Assembly (NCBI GenBank): GCA_016713425.1
Contig: JADJPE010000005.1
Location: 4,376,501-4,440,500, forward strand
Reading direction: 5' to 3'
Source of the DNA: Deltaproteobacteria bacterium
Lineage (GTDB): Bacteria > Myxococcota > Kuafuiibacteriia > Kuafuiibacteriales > Kuafuiibacteriaceae
Length of the DNA stretch: 64,000 nucleotides
Shown here in pieces: positions 15,175-23,700 of this stretch (position 1 is its first letter; every line of letters begins with the position of its first letter). The notes under the pieces are model-generated. The model saw only the letters and a program-made list of their open reading frames with translations. It made no database searches and was not told the origin of the DNA. The translations under genes were made by a program, and so were the position numbers.

Positions 15175-16457
15175 GCCGGCGTGGAAAGGCGTCTCAGCGT
15201 CGTGAAGTAGTCCGGAAACGTCTTTGCCGTGCAATCAGGATCGTTGATCTCGATCGATACGTCGCCGAGCGCGGCCAAAGAGAATGACATCGCCATTCGG
15301 TGATCGTTGTAGGTGTCGATGGTGGCCGGGCTCAGTCGTTTGGGCGGCGAAATGTCGAGGCCGTCGTCGTGTACGGTGACCGATGCGCCCAGCTTTCGTA
15401 GCTCGTTCGTCATCGCGGCGATGCGGTCTGTCTCTTTAACTCGCCAGTTCGCGACCCCGAAGATGCGGGTGGTTCCTTTCGCAAAGAGCGCGGTCGTTGC
15501 GGCGGTCATCGCAGCATCCGGGATGTCGCGCCCATCGACTTCGACGGCACGGAGGGGACCGATGCCCGTAACCTCGAGCCAGTCCTCGCCGCGCCGCACC
15601 TGGGCACCCATGCGTTCCAGGACATCGACGAAACGGACGTCGCCTTGCGTCGCCGCTGTCCCAACCCCTCGGACGCGGACCGTTCCGCCCGAAATGGCCG
15701 CGGCCGCCAGGAAGTAGGACGCCGAGGAAGCGTCGCCCTCGACGGCGAGTGTATCGACCGAAACGTACGCCTGATTTCCGGGCACGAGGTAGGTGCCGGG
15801 CGCGGGCGTTTCGATGACGGCACCAAAACGACGCATGATGGAGCATGTCATGTCGACGTATGGTTTTGATACGAGCGTGCCCGTGAGCTCGATGACGCTT
15901 GTTTTCTTCGCGAGCGGAGCGGCCATGAGCATGGCGCTCAGGAACTGGCTCGAGGTGCGGCCGTCGATCCGAATCTCGCCCCCGGAAAGTCCACGCGCGC
16001 GGATGAGAAGGGGTGGAAAGCCGGGCGTCTGCAAGTACTCGATCGTGGCGCCGGCGCTTCTAAGCGCCGAAACGAGGTCTTCGATTGGGCGCTCGTGCAT
16101 GCGCGCGTCGCCGCCGATCTTGAAGTCGCCGTGACCGAGGCACAGCGCCGCCGTCAAGGGACGCATCGCCGTCCCTGCATTGCCAATGAAGAGCTCGGCG
16201 GAGCGTACGGCGAAGGGGCCACCTTGCCCCAACACCGTGCAGCGTCGCCCTCCGTCGGTGGCCTCGAGCTCGACCCCAAGCGCCTTCAATGCGGCGCGCA
16301 TGTGGCGTACGTCGTCGCTGTCGAGAAGGTTTCGGACCTCCGTCGTTCCCCGGGCGAGTGCTGCGAGCAAGAGGACACGATTCGAGAGGCTCTTTGAGCC
16401 GGGGAGCTCGACCGTGCCTTCGACGCGCGCGAGCGGCCCGATGCGGAGTGACTTCAT
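15165..16457 (-). CDS. aroA: 3-phosphoshikimate 1-carboxyvinyltransferase (EPSP synthase)
   Basis: Transfers enolpyruvate from PEP to shikimate-3-phosphate in aromatic amino acid synthesis. 430 aa, ATG 16457. Conserved segments include PGSKSLSNRVLLLAALA, LFIGNAGTAMRPLTAAL (PEP loop), DGRTSSQFLSAML, GDASSASYFLAAAAI, NWRVKETDRIAAM and DTYNDHRMAMSF. The NAGTAMRP motif is the class I (glyphosate-sensitive) form. The neighbouring minus-strand gene upstream ends 10 bp away, so the two may be cotranscribed. There is a short convergent overlap with the SemiSWEET gene. Confidence 0.97.
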   Translation of the reverse strand: MKSLRIGPLARVEGTVELPGSKSLSNRVLLLAALARGTTEVRNLLDSDDVRHMRAALKALGVELEATDGGRRCTVLGQGGPFAVRSAELFIGNAGTAMRPLTAALCLGHGDFKIGGDARMHERPIEDLVSALRSAGATIEYLQTPGFPPLLIRARGLSGGEIRIDGRTSSQFLSAMLMAAPLAKKTSVIELTGTLVSKPYVDMTCSIMRRFGAVIETPAPGTYLVPGNQAYVSVDTLAVEGDASSASYFLAAAAISGGTVRVRGVGTAATQGDVRFVDVLERMGAQVRRGEDWLEVTGIGPLRAVEVDGRDIPDAAMTAATTALFAKGTTRIFGVANWRVKETDRIAAMTNELRKLGASVTVHDDGLDISPPKRLSPATIDTYNDHRMAMSFSLAALGDVSIEINDPDCTAKTFPDYFTTLRRLSTPAQP

Positions 16458-16466
16458 GGCGCGACG

Positions 16467-16841
16467 TTACCTCGGGGCGCTGGGATGGACGAGATCGTTC
16501 TGGCAGTTCCAGCATTCGCCGAAATGGCTCGGACTTCGTTCGTGGCAGCGAGGACAAACGACGTCGCGTTCAGGCGGTACACTGAGGCCACCTCGCGGGC
16601 TGTCCTCGATGTCGACCAACGAGAGTTTTCCGCCGGAATCGGCCGCATGGACGCTGGAGAGAATCGAAGCGGCCTCCGCGAAGTCCTCGCTCTCGACCCA
16701 GATCTCGACCATGATCGCGTCGAGCGGAATGGCCTGCGCGGCGAACTCATTGCGCAACTCGCAGCGGAGCCCATGAGCGGTCAGATATTGGTAGAGGAGT
16801 TGACCCTCCACCGACTGCCGCGTCCGGTGGAGTCGACGCAT
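16467..16841 (-). CDS. DUF2007-like protein with C-terminal zinc ribbon
   Basis: 124 aa from ATG 16841; longer upstream starts would cross into the divergent msrB promoter. The N-terminal 60 residues (SVEGQLLYQYLTAHGLRCEL, DAIMVEIWVESEDFAEAASI) match the DUF2007 putative signal-transducing fold, a ferredoxin-like domain found with zinc ribbons. The C-terminus holds one four-Cys ribbon, CPRCH and CWNCQ. Function is unknown; the family is usually cytosolic. It runs into aroA after a 9-bp gap. Confidence 0.78.
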   Translation of the reverse strand: MRRLHRTRQSVEGQLLYQYLTAHGLRCELRNEFAAQAIPLDAIMVEIWVESEDFAEAASILSSVHAADSGGKLSLVDIEDSPRGGLSVPPERDVVCPRCHERSPSHFGECWNCQNDLVHPSAPR

Positions 16842-16969
16842 GGTGTGTGGCACGCAGCCAGTGTACGAGCCACACACGCATAAGGCCAGGAAAGCTGGCC
16901 GCGCGCGGGCGTCTCGTTGCCATGCACGTGCGCAATGGGTCTTGTCTTGAGCAACGAGACGGACGAGAA

Positions 16970-17392
16970 ATGGGACCCGTGAGTTGCGAGAAAGACCAGA
17001 AGGTCGAGAAGACGCCCGAAGAGTGGCGCGCGTCGCTGTCCCCCGAGGCGTACCGGGTGGCCCGATGCGGAGGGACCGAGCCCGCATTTACGGGCAAGTA
17101 TTGGAACACCAAGACGGCAGGGATCTATTGCTGCGCCTGCTGCGGGGCCGCCCTGTTCGACGCTGCGACGAAATACGATTCAGGTACGGGCTGGCCGAGC
17201 TTCTACGAGCCTTCGACGCCGGATGCGGTCGCCGCGCGGGACGACATGAGTCATGGCATGGCTCGGACGGAGGCGCTTTGCCGCCGATGCGATGCGCACC
17301 TTGGGCACGTCTTCCCGGATGGGCCCGAGCCGACAGGACTGCGATATTGCATCAACTCCGCGTCGCTGAAGCTCGAGCCCTCGGAGACTTAG
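16970..17392 (+). CDS. msrB: Peptide-methionine (R)-S-oxide reductase
   Basis: Repairs methionine-R-sulfoxide in proteins using thioredoxin. ATG 16970 gives 140 aa, the normal size; an in-frame upstream start at 16847 would add 41 unconserved residues. The fold carries two CxxC zinc pairs (CCACCGAALF and CRRCDAHLGH), the GTGWPSFY motif and the catalytic cysteine in LRYCINSASL. There is no signal peptide, so it acts in the cytosol. It is convergent with ahcY, with a single base between the stops, and divergent from the DUF2007-type gene. Confidence 0.95.
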   Translation: MGPVSCEKDQKVEKTPEEWRASLSPEAYRVARCGGTEPAFTGKYWNTKTAGIYCCACCGAALFDAATKYDSGTGWPSFYEPSTPDAVAARDDMSHGMARTEALCRRCDAHLGHVFPDGPEPTGLRYCINSASLKLEPSET

Positions 17393-17393
17393 C

Positions 17394-18734
17394 TTAATAG
17401 CGGTAGTGCTCGGGCTTATAGGGGCCTTCGACCGGGATGCCGAGATACTTCGCTTGCTTGTCGGTGAGCTTCGTGAGCTTGACGCCCACCTTCTCAAGGT
17501 GAAGCGCTGCCACCTCTTCGTCGAGCTTCTTCGGCAACATGTACACTTTGCCCGTCTTGAACTCGTTCTTCTTCTCCACGGCGTCCCGGTAGAGCGCGAG
17601 CTGCGCCAAGACTTGGTTGGTGAACGAGTTGGACATCACGAACGACGGGTGACCGGTGGCGCAACCTAGGTTGACCAGACGTCCGCGCGCGAGAAGCGTG
17701 ATACGCTTTCCGTTCGAGAAGATGAACTGATCGACCTGAGGCTTGACGTTCTCTTCACGAATCTCGGGGTGATCTTCGAGCCACTTGACCTGGATCTCGC
17801 TGTCGAAGTGGCCAATGTTGCAGAGGATGGCCTCGTCCTTCATGACCGTCATGTGGTCGCCGGTGACCACGTCGCAGCAGCCGCTCGCGGTGACGAAGAT
17901 GTCGCCGATCGGGGCGGCGTCTTCCATCGTGACGACCTGGAATCCTTCCATGGCCGCCTGAAGCGCGCAGATGGGGTCGATTTCGGTGATCAGGACTCGC
18001 GCCCCGAGCCCTCGTGCGGCCTGTGCGCAGCCTTTGCCCACCTCGCCGTAGCCGGCGACGACGACGACCTTGCCCGCGACCATGATGTCGGTCGCGCGCT
18101 TGATGCCGTCGAAGAGCGACTCGCGGCAGCCATAGAGGTTGTCGAACTTCGCCTTGGTGACCGAATCGTTGACGTTCATGGCTGGGCACTTGAGCGTACC
18201 CTTTTCCATCATCTCGTAGAGGCGGTGAACGCCCGTCGTCGTCTCTTCGGAAAGACCGCGGATTGGGTCGGCGCCCGAGAAAAGCTCGGGGTGCTTCTCG
18301 TGGACGACGATCGTGATGTCGCCGCCGTCATCGAGCAGCATGTTCGGGCCGCGCCCGTCTTTGAATGCCGTGAGCTGCTGTTCGATGCACGCCCAATACT
18401 CTTCCTCGGTTTCGCCCTTCCAGGCGAAAACGGGGATGCCGGCGGCGGCGATGGCGGCGGCGGCGTGATCCTGCGTCGAGTAGATGTTGCAGGACGTCCA
18501 GGTGAGCTCGGCGCCCAGCTCCTTGAGCGTCTCGATCAGGACAGCCGTCTGGATCGTCATGTGCAGACAGCCCGCGATCCGCGCGCCTTCGAGGGGGCGC
18601 TGTCCTTTGTACTTGGCGCGGAGAGCCATGAGACCCGGCATCTCTTTTTCGGCCATGGTCATTTCTTTTCGGCCCCACTCGGCCAGGGACAGATCTTTCA
18701 CCTTGTAGGATGGATAGGTCGTTTGCTCGTGCAT
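17394..18734 (-). CDS. ahcY: Adenosylhomocysteinase
   Basis: Hydrolyses S-adenosylhomocysteine to adenosine and homocysteine, clearing the by-product of methylation. 446 aa with substrate-domain segments HMTIQTAVLIETL and SCNIYSTQDHAAAAIA, the cofactor motif GYGEVGKGCAQAARGLGARV for NAD, and the conserved C-terminus KPEHYRY. RBS AGAGGA precedes ATG 18734. It lies 48 bp downstream of a SahR-like regulator on the same strand. The gap is too short for a SAH riboswitch, so control by that regulator is the likelier mechanism. Confidence 0.97.
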   Translation of the reverse strand: MHEQTTYPSYKVKDLSLAEWGRKEMTMAEKEMPGLMALRAKYKGQRPLEGARIAGCLHMTIQTAVLIETLKELGAELTWTSCNIYSTQDHAAAAIAAAGIPVFAWKGETEEEYWACIEQQLTAFKDGRGPNMLLDDGGDITIVVHEKHPELFSGADPIRGLSEETTTGVHRLYEMMEKGTLKCPAMNVNDSVTKAKFDNLYGCRESLFDGIKRATDIMVAGKVVVVAGYGEVGKGCAQAARGLGARVLITEIDPICALQAAMEGFQVVTMEDAAPIGDIFVTASGCCDVVTGDHMTVMKDEAILCNIGHFDSEIQVKWLEDHPEIREENVKPQVDQFIFSNGKRITLLARGRLVNLGCATGHPSFVMSNSFTNQVLAQLALYRDAVEKKNEFKTGKVYMLPKKLDEEVAALHLEKVGVKLTKLTDKQAKYLGIPVEGPYKPEHYRY

Positions 18735-18782
18735 CTTCGTTCCTCTTTCTTCCGTTTGCGTCGCTCAAGGCCTCGCGGCTCG

Positions 18783-19793
18783 TTACGATTCGTCTTTGCG
18801 ATTTGTCTTCGGGGACGCCGTCACGACTTGCCAGGTGAGATGCGCGTCGGGACCCCCGGGATAGTAATTCTCTTTCAGGATGGTATGCGCGAGGACATCG
18901 AGTCCCGCCTCCTCTGCAAGGCGGTCGAGCTCCTCCGGCAGAAGCCCGAGCCACACGTCGCCTTGCTCGCGCATCGATTCATCGTCGTGCGGCAGATAGT
19001 CGACCACGATGAGACGCCCGTTCCTGGACAGGAGACGCTCGAAGCTACGCATGGCTTCGCCCGGGCGTGCGGCGTGGTGCAGCACTCGGCTCGCGAAGAC
19101 GAGATCGGCGCCGCCGTAGGCGTCGACCTCTTTGATCAGGTCCACGTCGTCGTAGCCGCCGTTGTAAAGCCGCACGTGGGCGAGACGGCGCGCTCGAACC
19201 CGCTCCTGGGCGCGAGCGAGCCGCGCCGGGCTGCGATCGACCCCAATGACCCGATCGAAGAGCGGTGCCAAGAGCTCGAGGAGCGGACCGTCGCCGCACC
19301 CGACGTCGACGGCGAGCCGGTGGGCGGGCAGGAGTGATGACAGCGCGCTGAGGTGGGCCAAGAACGGCTCCTGGGCCTGGTTGGCCTCGAGCGCGGGGAC
19401 CCCGGCCGCACCTTCTTGGTCGAAGAAGGCGCGCGATGCGTCCTCCCGAGCCTCCAACGTGCCAGCCATGCGTGCAAAGCTGCCGTCTTCCATCGCGAGG
19501 CGCCGACCTTCGATCAGCGCCTGCGCCACGATCTGGTCGACCTCCGCGTCCGGCGCCAGTCGCAGATAGGCTCGCGTTCCGTCGCGCCGTGTCTCAAGAA
19601 GACCAAGCTGGCGGAGCGGGGCGGCACGCCGACTGACCTGTGGCTGACTGTCTCGCAGTATCTCCGCGAGCTCACTCACGCTCAGCTCCTCCTCGCCGCA
19701 TATCGCCAGCAGCCGAAGACGACCCGCGTCCGCGAGGGCCCGGAACAGGGCAATGCGCTCGATAGGACGGTTTCGGTTCGGCTTCGCCGACAT
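18783..19793 (-). CDS. sahR: ArsR-family regulator with SAM/SAH-binding methyltransferase-like domain (SahR-like)
   Basis: Residues 12-75 form an ArsR-type winged helix (ALFRALADAGRLRLLAICGE, ELAEILRDSQPQVSRRAAPL, LLETRRDGTRAYLRL). There is no metal-binding cysteine pair. From about residue 150 it continues as a Rossmann methyltransferase-like domain with the SAM motif AVDVGCGDGPLLELL and the acidic VIGVDRSPARL, then VFASRVLHH. The same architecture defines SahR, a proteobacterial repressor of SAM-cycle genes that senses SAH. Position directly upstream of ahcY supports that role. A candidate operator lies just ahead of its start. A plain methyltransferase role cannot be excluded. Confidence 0.82.
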   Translation of the reverse strand: MSAKPNRNRPIERIALFRALADAGRLRLLAICGEEELSVSELAEILRDSQPQVSRRAAPLRQLGLLETRRDGTRAYLRLAPDAEVDQIVAQALIEGRRLAMEDGSFARMAGTLEAREDASRAFFDQEGAAGVPALEANQAQEPFLAHLSALSSLLPAHRLAVDVGCGDGPLLELLAPLFDRVIGVDRSPARLARAQERVRARRLAHVRLYNGGYDDVDLIKEVDAYGGADLVFASRVLHHAARPGEAMRSFERLLSRNGRLIVVDYLPHDDESMREQGDVWLGLLPEELDRLAEEAGLDVLAHTILKENYYPGGPDAHLTWQVVTASPKTNRKDES

Positions 19794-19802
19794 CCAGTTC
19801 TT

Positions 19803-19834
19803 CTATGCATAATTGCGTATGGATGCAAGCATAG
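19803..19834. promoter_or_regulatory. Candidate SahR-type operator (inverted repeat)
   Basis: CTATGC (19803-19808) and GCATAG (19829-19834) are perfect inverted arms, with a second inner pair TTGC/GCAA (19813-19816, 19825-19828). The palindrome TATGCATA sits at 19804-19811. The element lies between the divergent sahR-like and SAM hydrolase genes, 10 bp before the regulator start. That it is the operator is inference. Confidence 0.45.
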
Positions 19835-19879
19835 ATGTGTTGCCTGGCGAATCGGGGCCCTTCGCGCTAGGTATGATGA

Positions 19880-20689
19880 ATGGTCAGTTCTGTTCGCGCG
19901 TGTGGGGTCATCACGCTCACCACCGACTTTGGGCACAAGGGTCCGTACGTGGCGACGATGAAAGGGGTCATGCTTCGGCGTTTCCCCGATGCGAAGATCA
20001 TCGACCTCACCCACGAGGTGTTCGTGCATTGGCCGGTCGAGGCCGGATTCTGGCTGGAGCGGGCGTTTCGGTACTTCCCCGAAGGGACCGTGCATGTTGC
20101 GGTGGTCGATCCGGGGGTTGGGACGCTCCGCGACATCATCGTTGCGGAGCACGAAGGCCATGTCTTCTTGGCTCCCGACAACGGGCTTCTCGGTTCGCTC
20201 CTTCGCGATCTCGAGGTGTCGCCAACCTACCGGCTCGACCTCGGGCGGACAGGAAAGTTCCAGTTCGATCCGCCCAGCGCGACGTTCCATGGTCGCGACA
20301 TTTTTGCGCCGCTCGCGGCCGAGGTGGCGGCCGGCCGATGCCGTCCGGCGGACATGGGACCGCGCATCCACGAGATTGTGCCAGGCTGGGTCGACGCGCC
20401 TGAGGTCGATGGGGACCGTGTCCAGGGCGTCATCATCACGGCCGACCATTTCGGAAACCTCATCTCCAACATCGATGAAGCGCTGGTCAGCCGATTCGAA
20501 GCCCCGCGCGTCACCATCGCCGGTCGCGAGCTCCTGGTGCAGCGAACGTATGGAGAACGAAAGCCGGGCGAGTATCTCGCGCTCATCAACTCCTTCGGCG
20601 TCCTCGAGATCGCACGCGCTGAAGACAGCGCAGCCGAGGGTCTCGGGGTTGGGCGCGGGGCTCCGGTGGTCGTGCGAGGCGCACGCTGA
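19880..20689 (+). CDS. SAM hydrolase (SAM hydroxide adenosyltransferase, DUF62 family)
   Basis: 269 aa homologue of the fluorinase/chlorinase superfamily members that use water to split S-adenosylmethionine into adenosine and methionine. Conserved blocks are LTTDFGHKGPYVATMKG, the AVVDPGVGTLRDII loop that binds the SAM methionine part, FLAPDNGLL, TFHGRDIFAPLAA and ADHFGNLISNI. The residue set is that of the hydroxide-adding family, not the fluorinase, although I judge this only by overall similarity. It is divergent from the SahR-like regulator (86 bp between starts), which suggests shared control of SAM levels. ATG 19880 is chosen. Confidence 0.9.
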   Translation: MVSSVRACGVITLTTDFGHKGPYVATMKGVMLRRFPDAKIIDLTHEVFVHWPVEAGFWLERAFRYFPEGTVHVAVVDPGVGTLRDIIVAEHEGHVFLAPDNGLLGSLLRDLEVSPTYRLDLGRTGKFQFDPPSATFHGRDIFAPLAAEVAAGRCRPADMGPRIHEIVPGWVDAPEVDGDRVQGVIITADHFGNLISNIDEALVSRFEAPRVTIAGRELLVQRTYGERKPGEYLALINSFGVLEIARAEDSAAEGLGVGRGAPVVVRGAR

Positions 20690-20699
20690 CCGGCGTGCG
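20680..20699 (+). terminator. Hairpin between convergent genes
   Basis: CGCACGC and GCGTGCG can form a 7-bp GC stem with a 6-base loop that includes the TGA of the SAM hydrolase gene. No T-run follows, so intrinsic termination is uncertain. Confidence 0.3.
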
Positions 20700-20711
20700 A
20701 CGTGGTCGCGG

Positions 20712-23700
20712 CTAGGGGTTGAAGGGGAGGAATTCGAGGTAGGTCACCCGGAACGGTTGGCCTTCGGCGAGGTTCCCATTGCCGAAGAACAGCAGCGCAT
20801 TGGCCGCCGCCTCGTAGTCGAATCCGTCGACCCGGCTTCGCGTGACCGTCGACGTGGTCAGCGCGACCTCCAGCGAACCAGAGATCGGCAAGCCCTCGAG
20901 CTGCGTTTGCGACGCCGCTCCGGCCGCGGTGATCAGCATTTCTTGGATTGGACCCGTGAGGTCGTCGGCGCAGATCGAGGCCGTCGTGCCGCCCAACGCC
21001 TCCGATACGTCGATGTAGCTCGCGCCCACATTGGCCGTGCCGCGACCGATCGCAAGGCATCCGCGCGGCCTCGGACCCACGATGGCAAAGGCGAGGGCGC
21101 CCTTGTCTCGCAAGGCGGCCTCGTACTCGCTTAAGGGGCGGAGGTTCTGCGAGTCCTCATCGCTGTAAAACACGACGACGGGCACCGCATCGTCACGGAG
21201 ACGCTCGGCGGCACGGGTTGTCGTCGACACATACTCGAGCGCGCGCACCGCGTATTCGAGCCCTTGTTCCACGCCGTTCCCATTGATGCCGACCCGAACT
21301 CGTTCCTTGAATGCGTCGACATCGCTTGTGAAGTCACCGCCTCTCAAGGCTTCGCCGTCTGTCGTGATGACGCCGAGACGGTAGCTGACTTGAGACGACG
21401 ACAGAGCCTGAAAGAACGCGTCGGCGGCTTCGGCAAGCGCCTCCTGCTCCTCGCGCATCGAGTTCGAGTTGTCGACCACCCAGATGAAGTCGACGCGCAA
21501 GGCCTGAGCCAACTGGTCTTCACATTTGATGAAAATCGAATCGCCCACCGATCCGATGTGCGTGCCGTTGGTGAGATCACCGAAGCGGGTCGCCACGGCG
21601 TCGGCTTGGCTCGCCGGCGCAATGAGGATGATGATCTTGTACGAGAATGCGAGCGGGTCGGCTTCGACGTACGCCGCGAAGCGAATCTGGCGGGTGGGCG
21701 CCTCATCGACCGGATGCCCGAGGATGCCGAGCTGTGCGACGGGGACGCCCGTCAACGCGGCCAACAACCCGTCTCTGAGCCGCGAGGGCAGCACATCGTT
21801 CACCATCGTGATCGTTCGATAGGTTCGCGTCGCCGGGTGGTTGAGGCGGTCGAAGTTCTGACGGAACGTTTCATCGACGCGCTCTGCTGCGCCGACCACG
21901 CCTGGGATCGCACGCGTGAAGAGCGGGTCAATGAACTGGTCGAGGTACTCGCGAGACGCGGTCGCGGATGATGTGTCGATCGAGGGCACGGACGCCGTCT
22001 TGATCGCGAAACCAAAGAGCCCGCGGCTCTCGTCCATGAAACCAATGCCCGATGCGGCCGGAACCGAAACGGCGCTGATCCCGTCGTGCAGCGCAAGCTC
22101 GTAGGCGTCATCGGGGAGGATCACGGGCCGAGGCTGGTTCATGGACTGAAACCGACAAGGGCCCTCGGTAAACGGTCCGCCATCACCCGCGATGGCGTCG
22201 GGCCGGGGCCCGGCGTCGTTTCCGCTCTGGATATCAGAACGGCCGGCATCCCCATCGTGAGCGGTTCCGTCTTTGGCCCCGGCATCGCTGCGGCTGGGAT
22301 CGTCGACCTGGCCGCCGACGTCAAAGGACGTGCAGGCCGACGTCGTGACCGCGACGCCGAGGAAGAGCACGAGTACGAGTAGAAGACCAGGCCCGCTGGC
22401 GAACCGCGCGCCTTTGGCGATGCGCCCACGGACACCCCCGCGCGCGGCGAGCGTGACCAACAGAAGGCCTAGAAACACGAGCGCGGGATGCGACGAGCGC
22501 TGGGCGGGTGACTTCGTGCCCGGCGAGGACGGCGGTCCCGAGGTCGGCGTCGAGGAGAGAGCGCTACATCCGCAGCTATAGCTCACCACGTCGCGCCGTG
22601 ACGTTTCAGCGTCGCCATCGCTGGGTCCGGCATCGGCCAGGTCGTTGGCATCCGATGGTCCCGCATCGCTTGAGCCGGTGTCGACCGTGGGCCCGGCGTC
22701 GGTCAGCACGCAGAGGTTCTCGTCCGTAAACTGATCGAGGTCGACTTTGCCATCGCAGTTGTTGTCGAGACCGTCGCAGACCTCCGTCCCTCCGGGACGC
22801 ACGCGCGCTTCGAGGTCGTCACAGTCTCCGTCACAGTCGGTGACTCCATCGCCGTCGACGTCGTTGCACGTCTTGCACGTGCGGACGCCCCACGGGTCGA
22901 AGTCGATCCGACCATCGCAGTCGTTGTCTTGGCTGTCGCAAATGTCCCACGACTGCGGACCGATGGCCGCGTTGTTGTCGTCGCAGTCTCCGCACAGATA
23001 ACTGAACCCGTCTCCGTCCTTGTCATCTTGGCCCTCGTCGATGAGGCCATTGCAGTTGTTGTCGATGCCATCGACTTGTTCTCGGATGTCCGGGTTGATG
23101 AGTTCGTTGCCATCATCACAATCGCCAAAACAGCTCAGCCAGCCATCGTGGTCGAGGTCGAAGCCCTCGTCATAGTCGGTGATGCCGTTGCAGTTGTTGT
23201 CTTGGTCGTCGCAGACTTCGGTCGCGCCCGGGTGCACGCTGCGGTTGAAATCATTGCAGTCACCGCCGCAGTACGTGTACCCATCCCCGTCGCTGTCCGT
23301 CTCCGGGTCGACGACGCCGTCGCAGTCGTCATCGATCCCGTTGCCGCATTCCTCGCGCAAGTAGGGTGAGCGTGCTTTGTCGTTGTCGTCGCAGTCGTTC
23401 TGACAAGTCGTCGCGTTGTCGCCATCGAGATCGAAGCCCTCATCGACCGGGTTGGCGCATTTGCCGTTCGGATTGCACAGTCCGGCGCAACAGTCGCTGT
23501 CGACCGCGCACGCCGCGGCCGACTGGCCGCATGCCTCGCATCGCCCGCTGACACCACAGAGGCCGGAGCAGCACTGGGCGTTGTAGGTACAGAGCGTGTT
23601 CGTGGGGTCACACTCGCCCTTCGGCTCCTCTGGGTCGCAGTCGTTGTTGAAACCGTCGCAGACCTCGGCCGCGCCTGGATGGATTTCCGCGAAGCGGTCG

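Noticed and set aside
18735..18782. SAH riboswitch ahead of ahcY
   Set aside because: Only 48 bp separate ahcY from the regulator gene, too little for the known SAH aptamer, and no matching stems were seen.
17769..19337. A 522-codon plus-strand frame opposite ahcY and the regulator
   Set aside because: No recognisable domain; complete conserved proteins lie on the minus strand.
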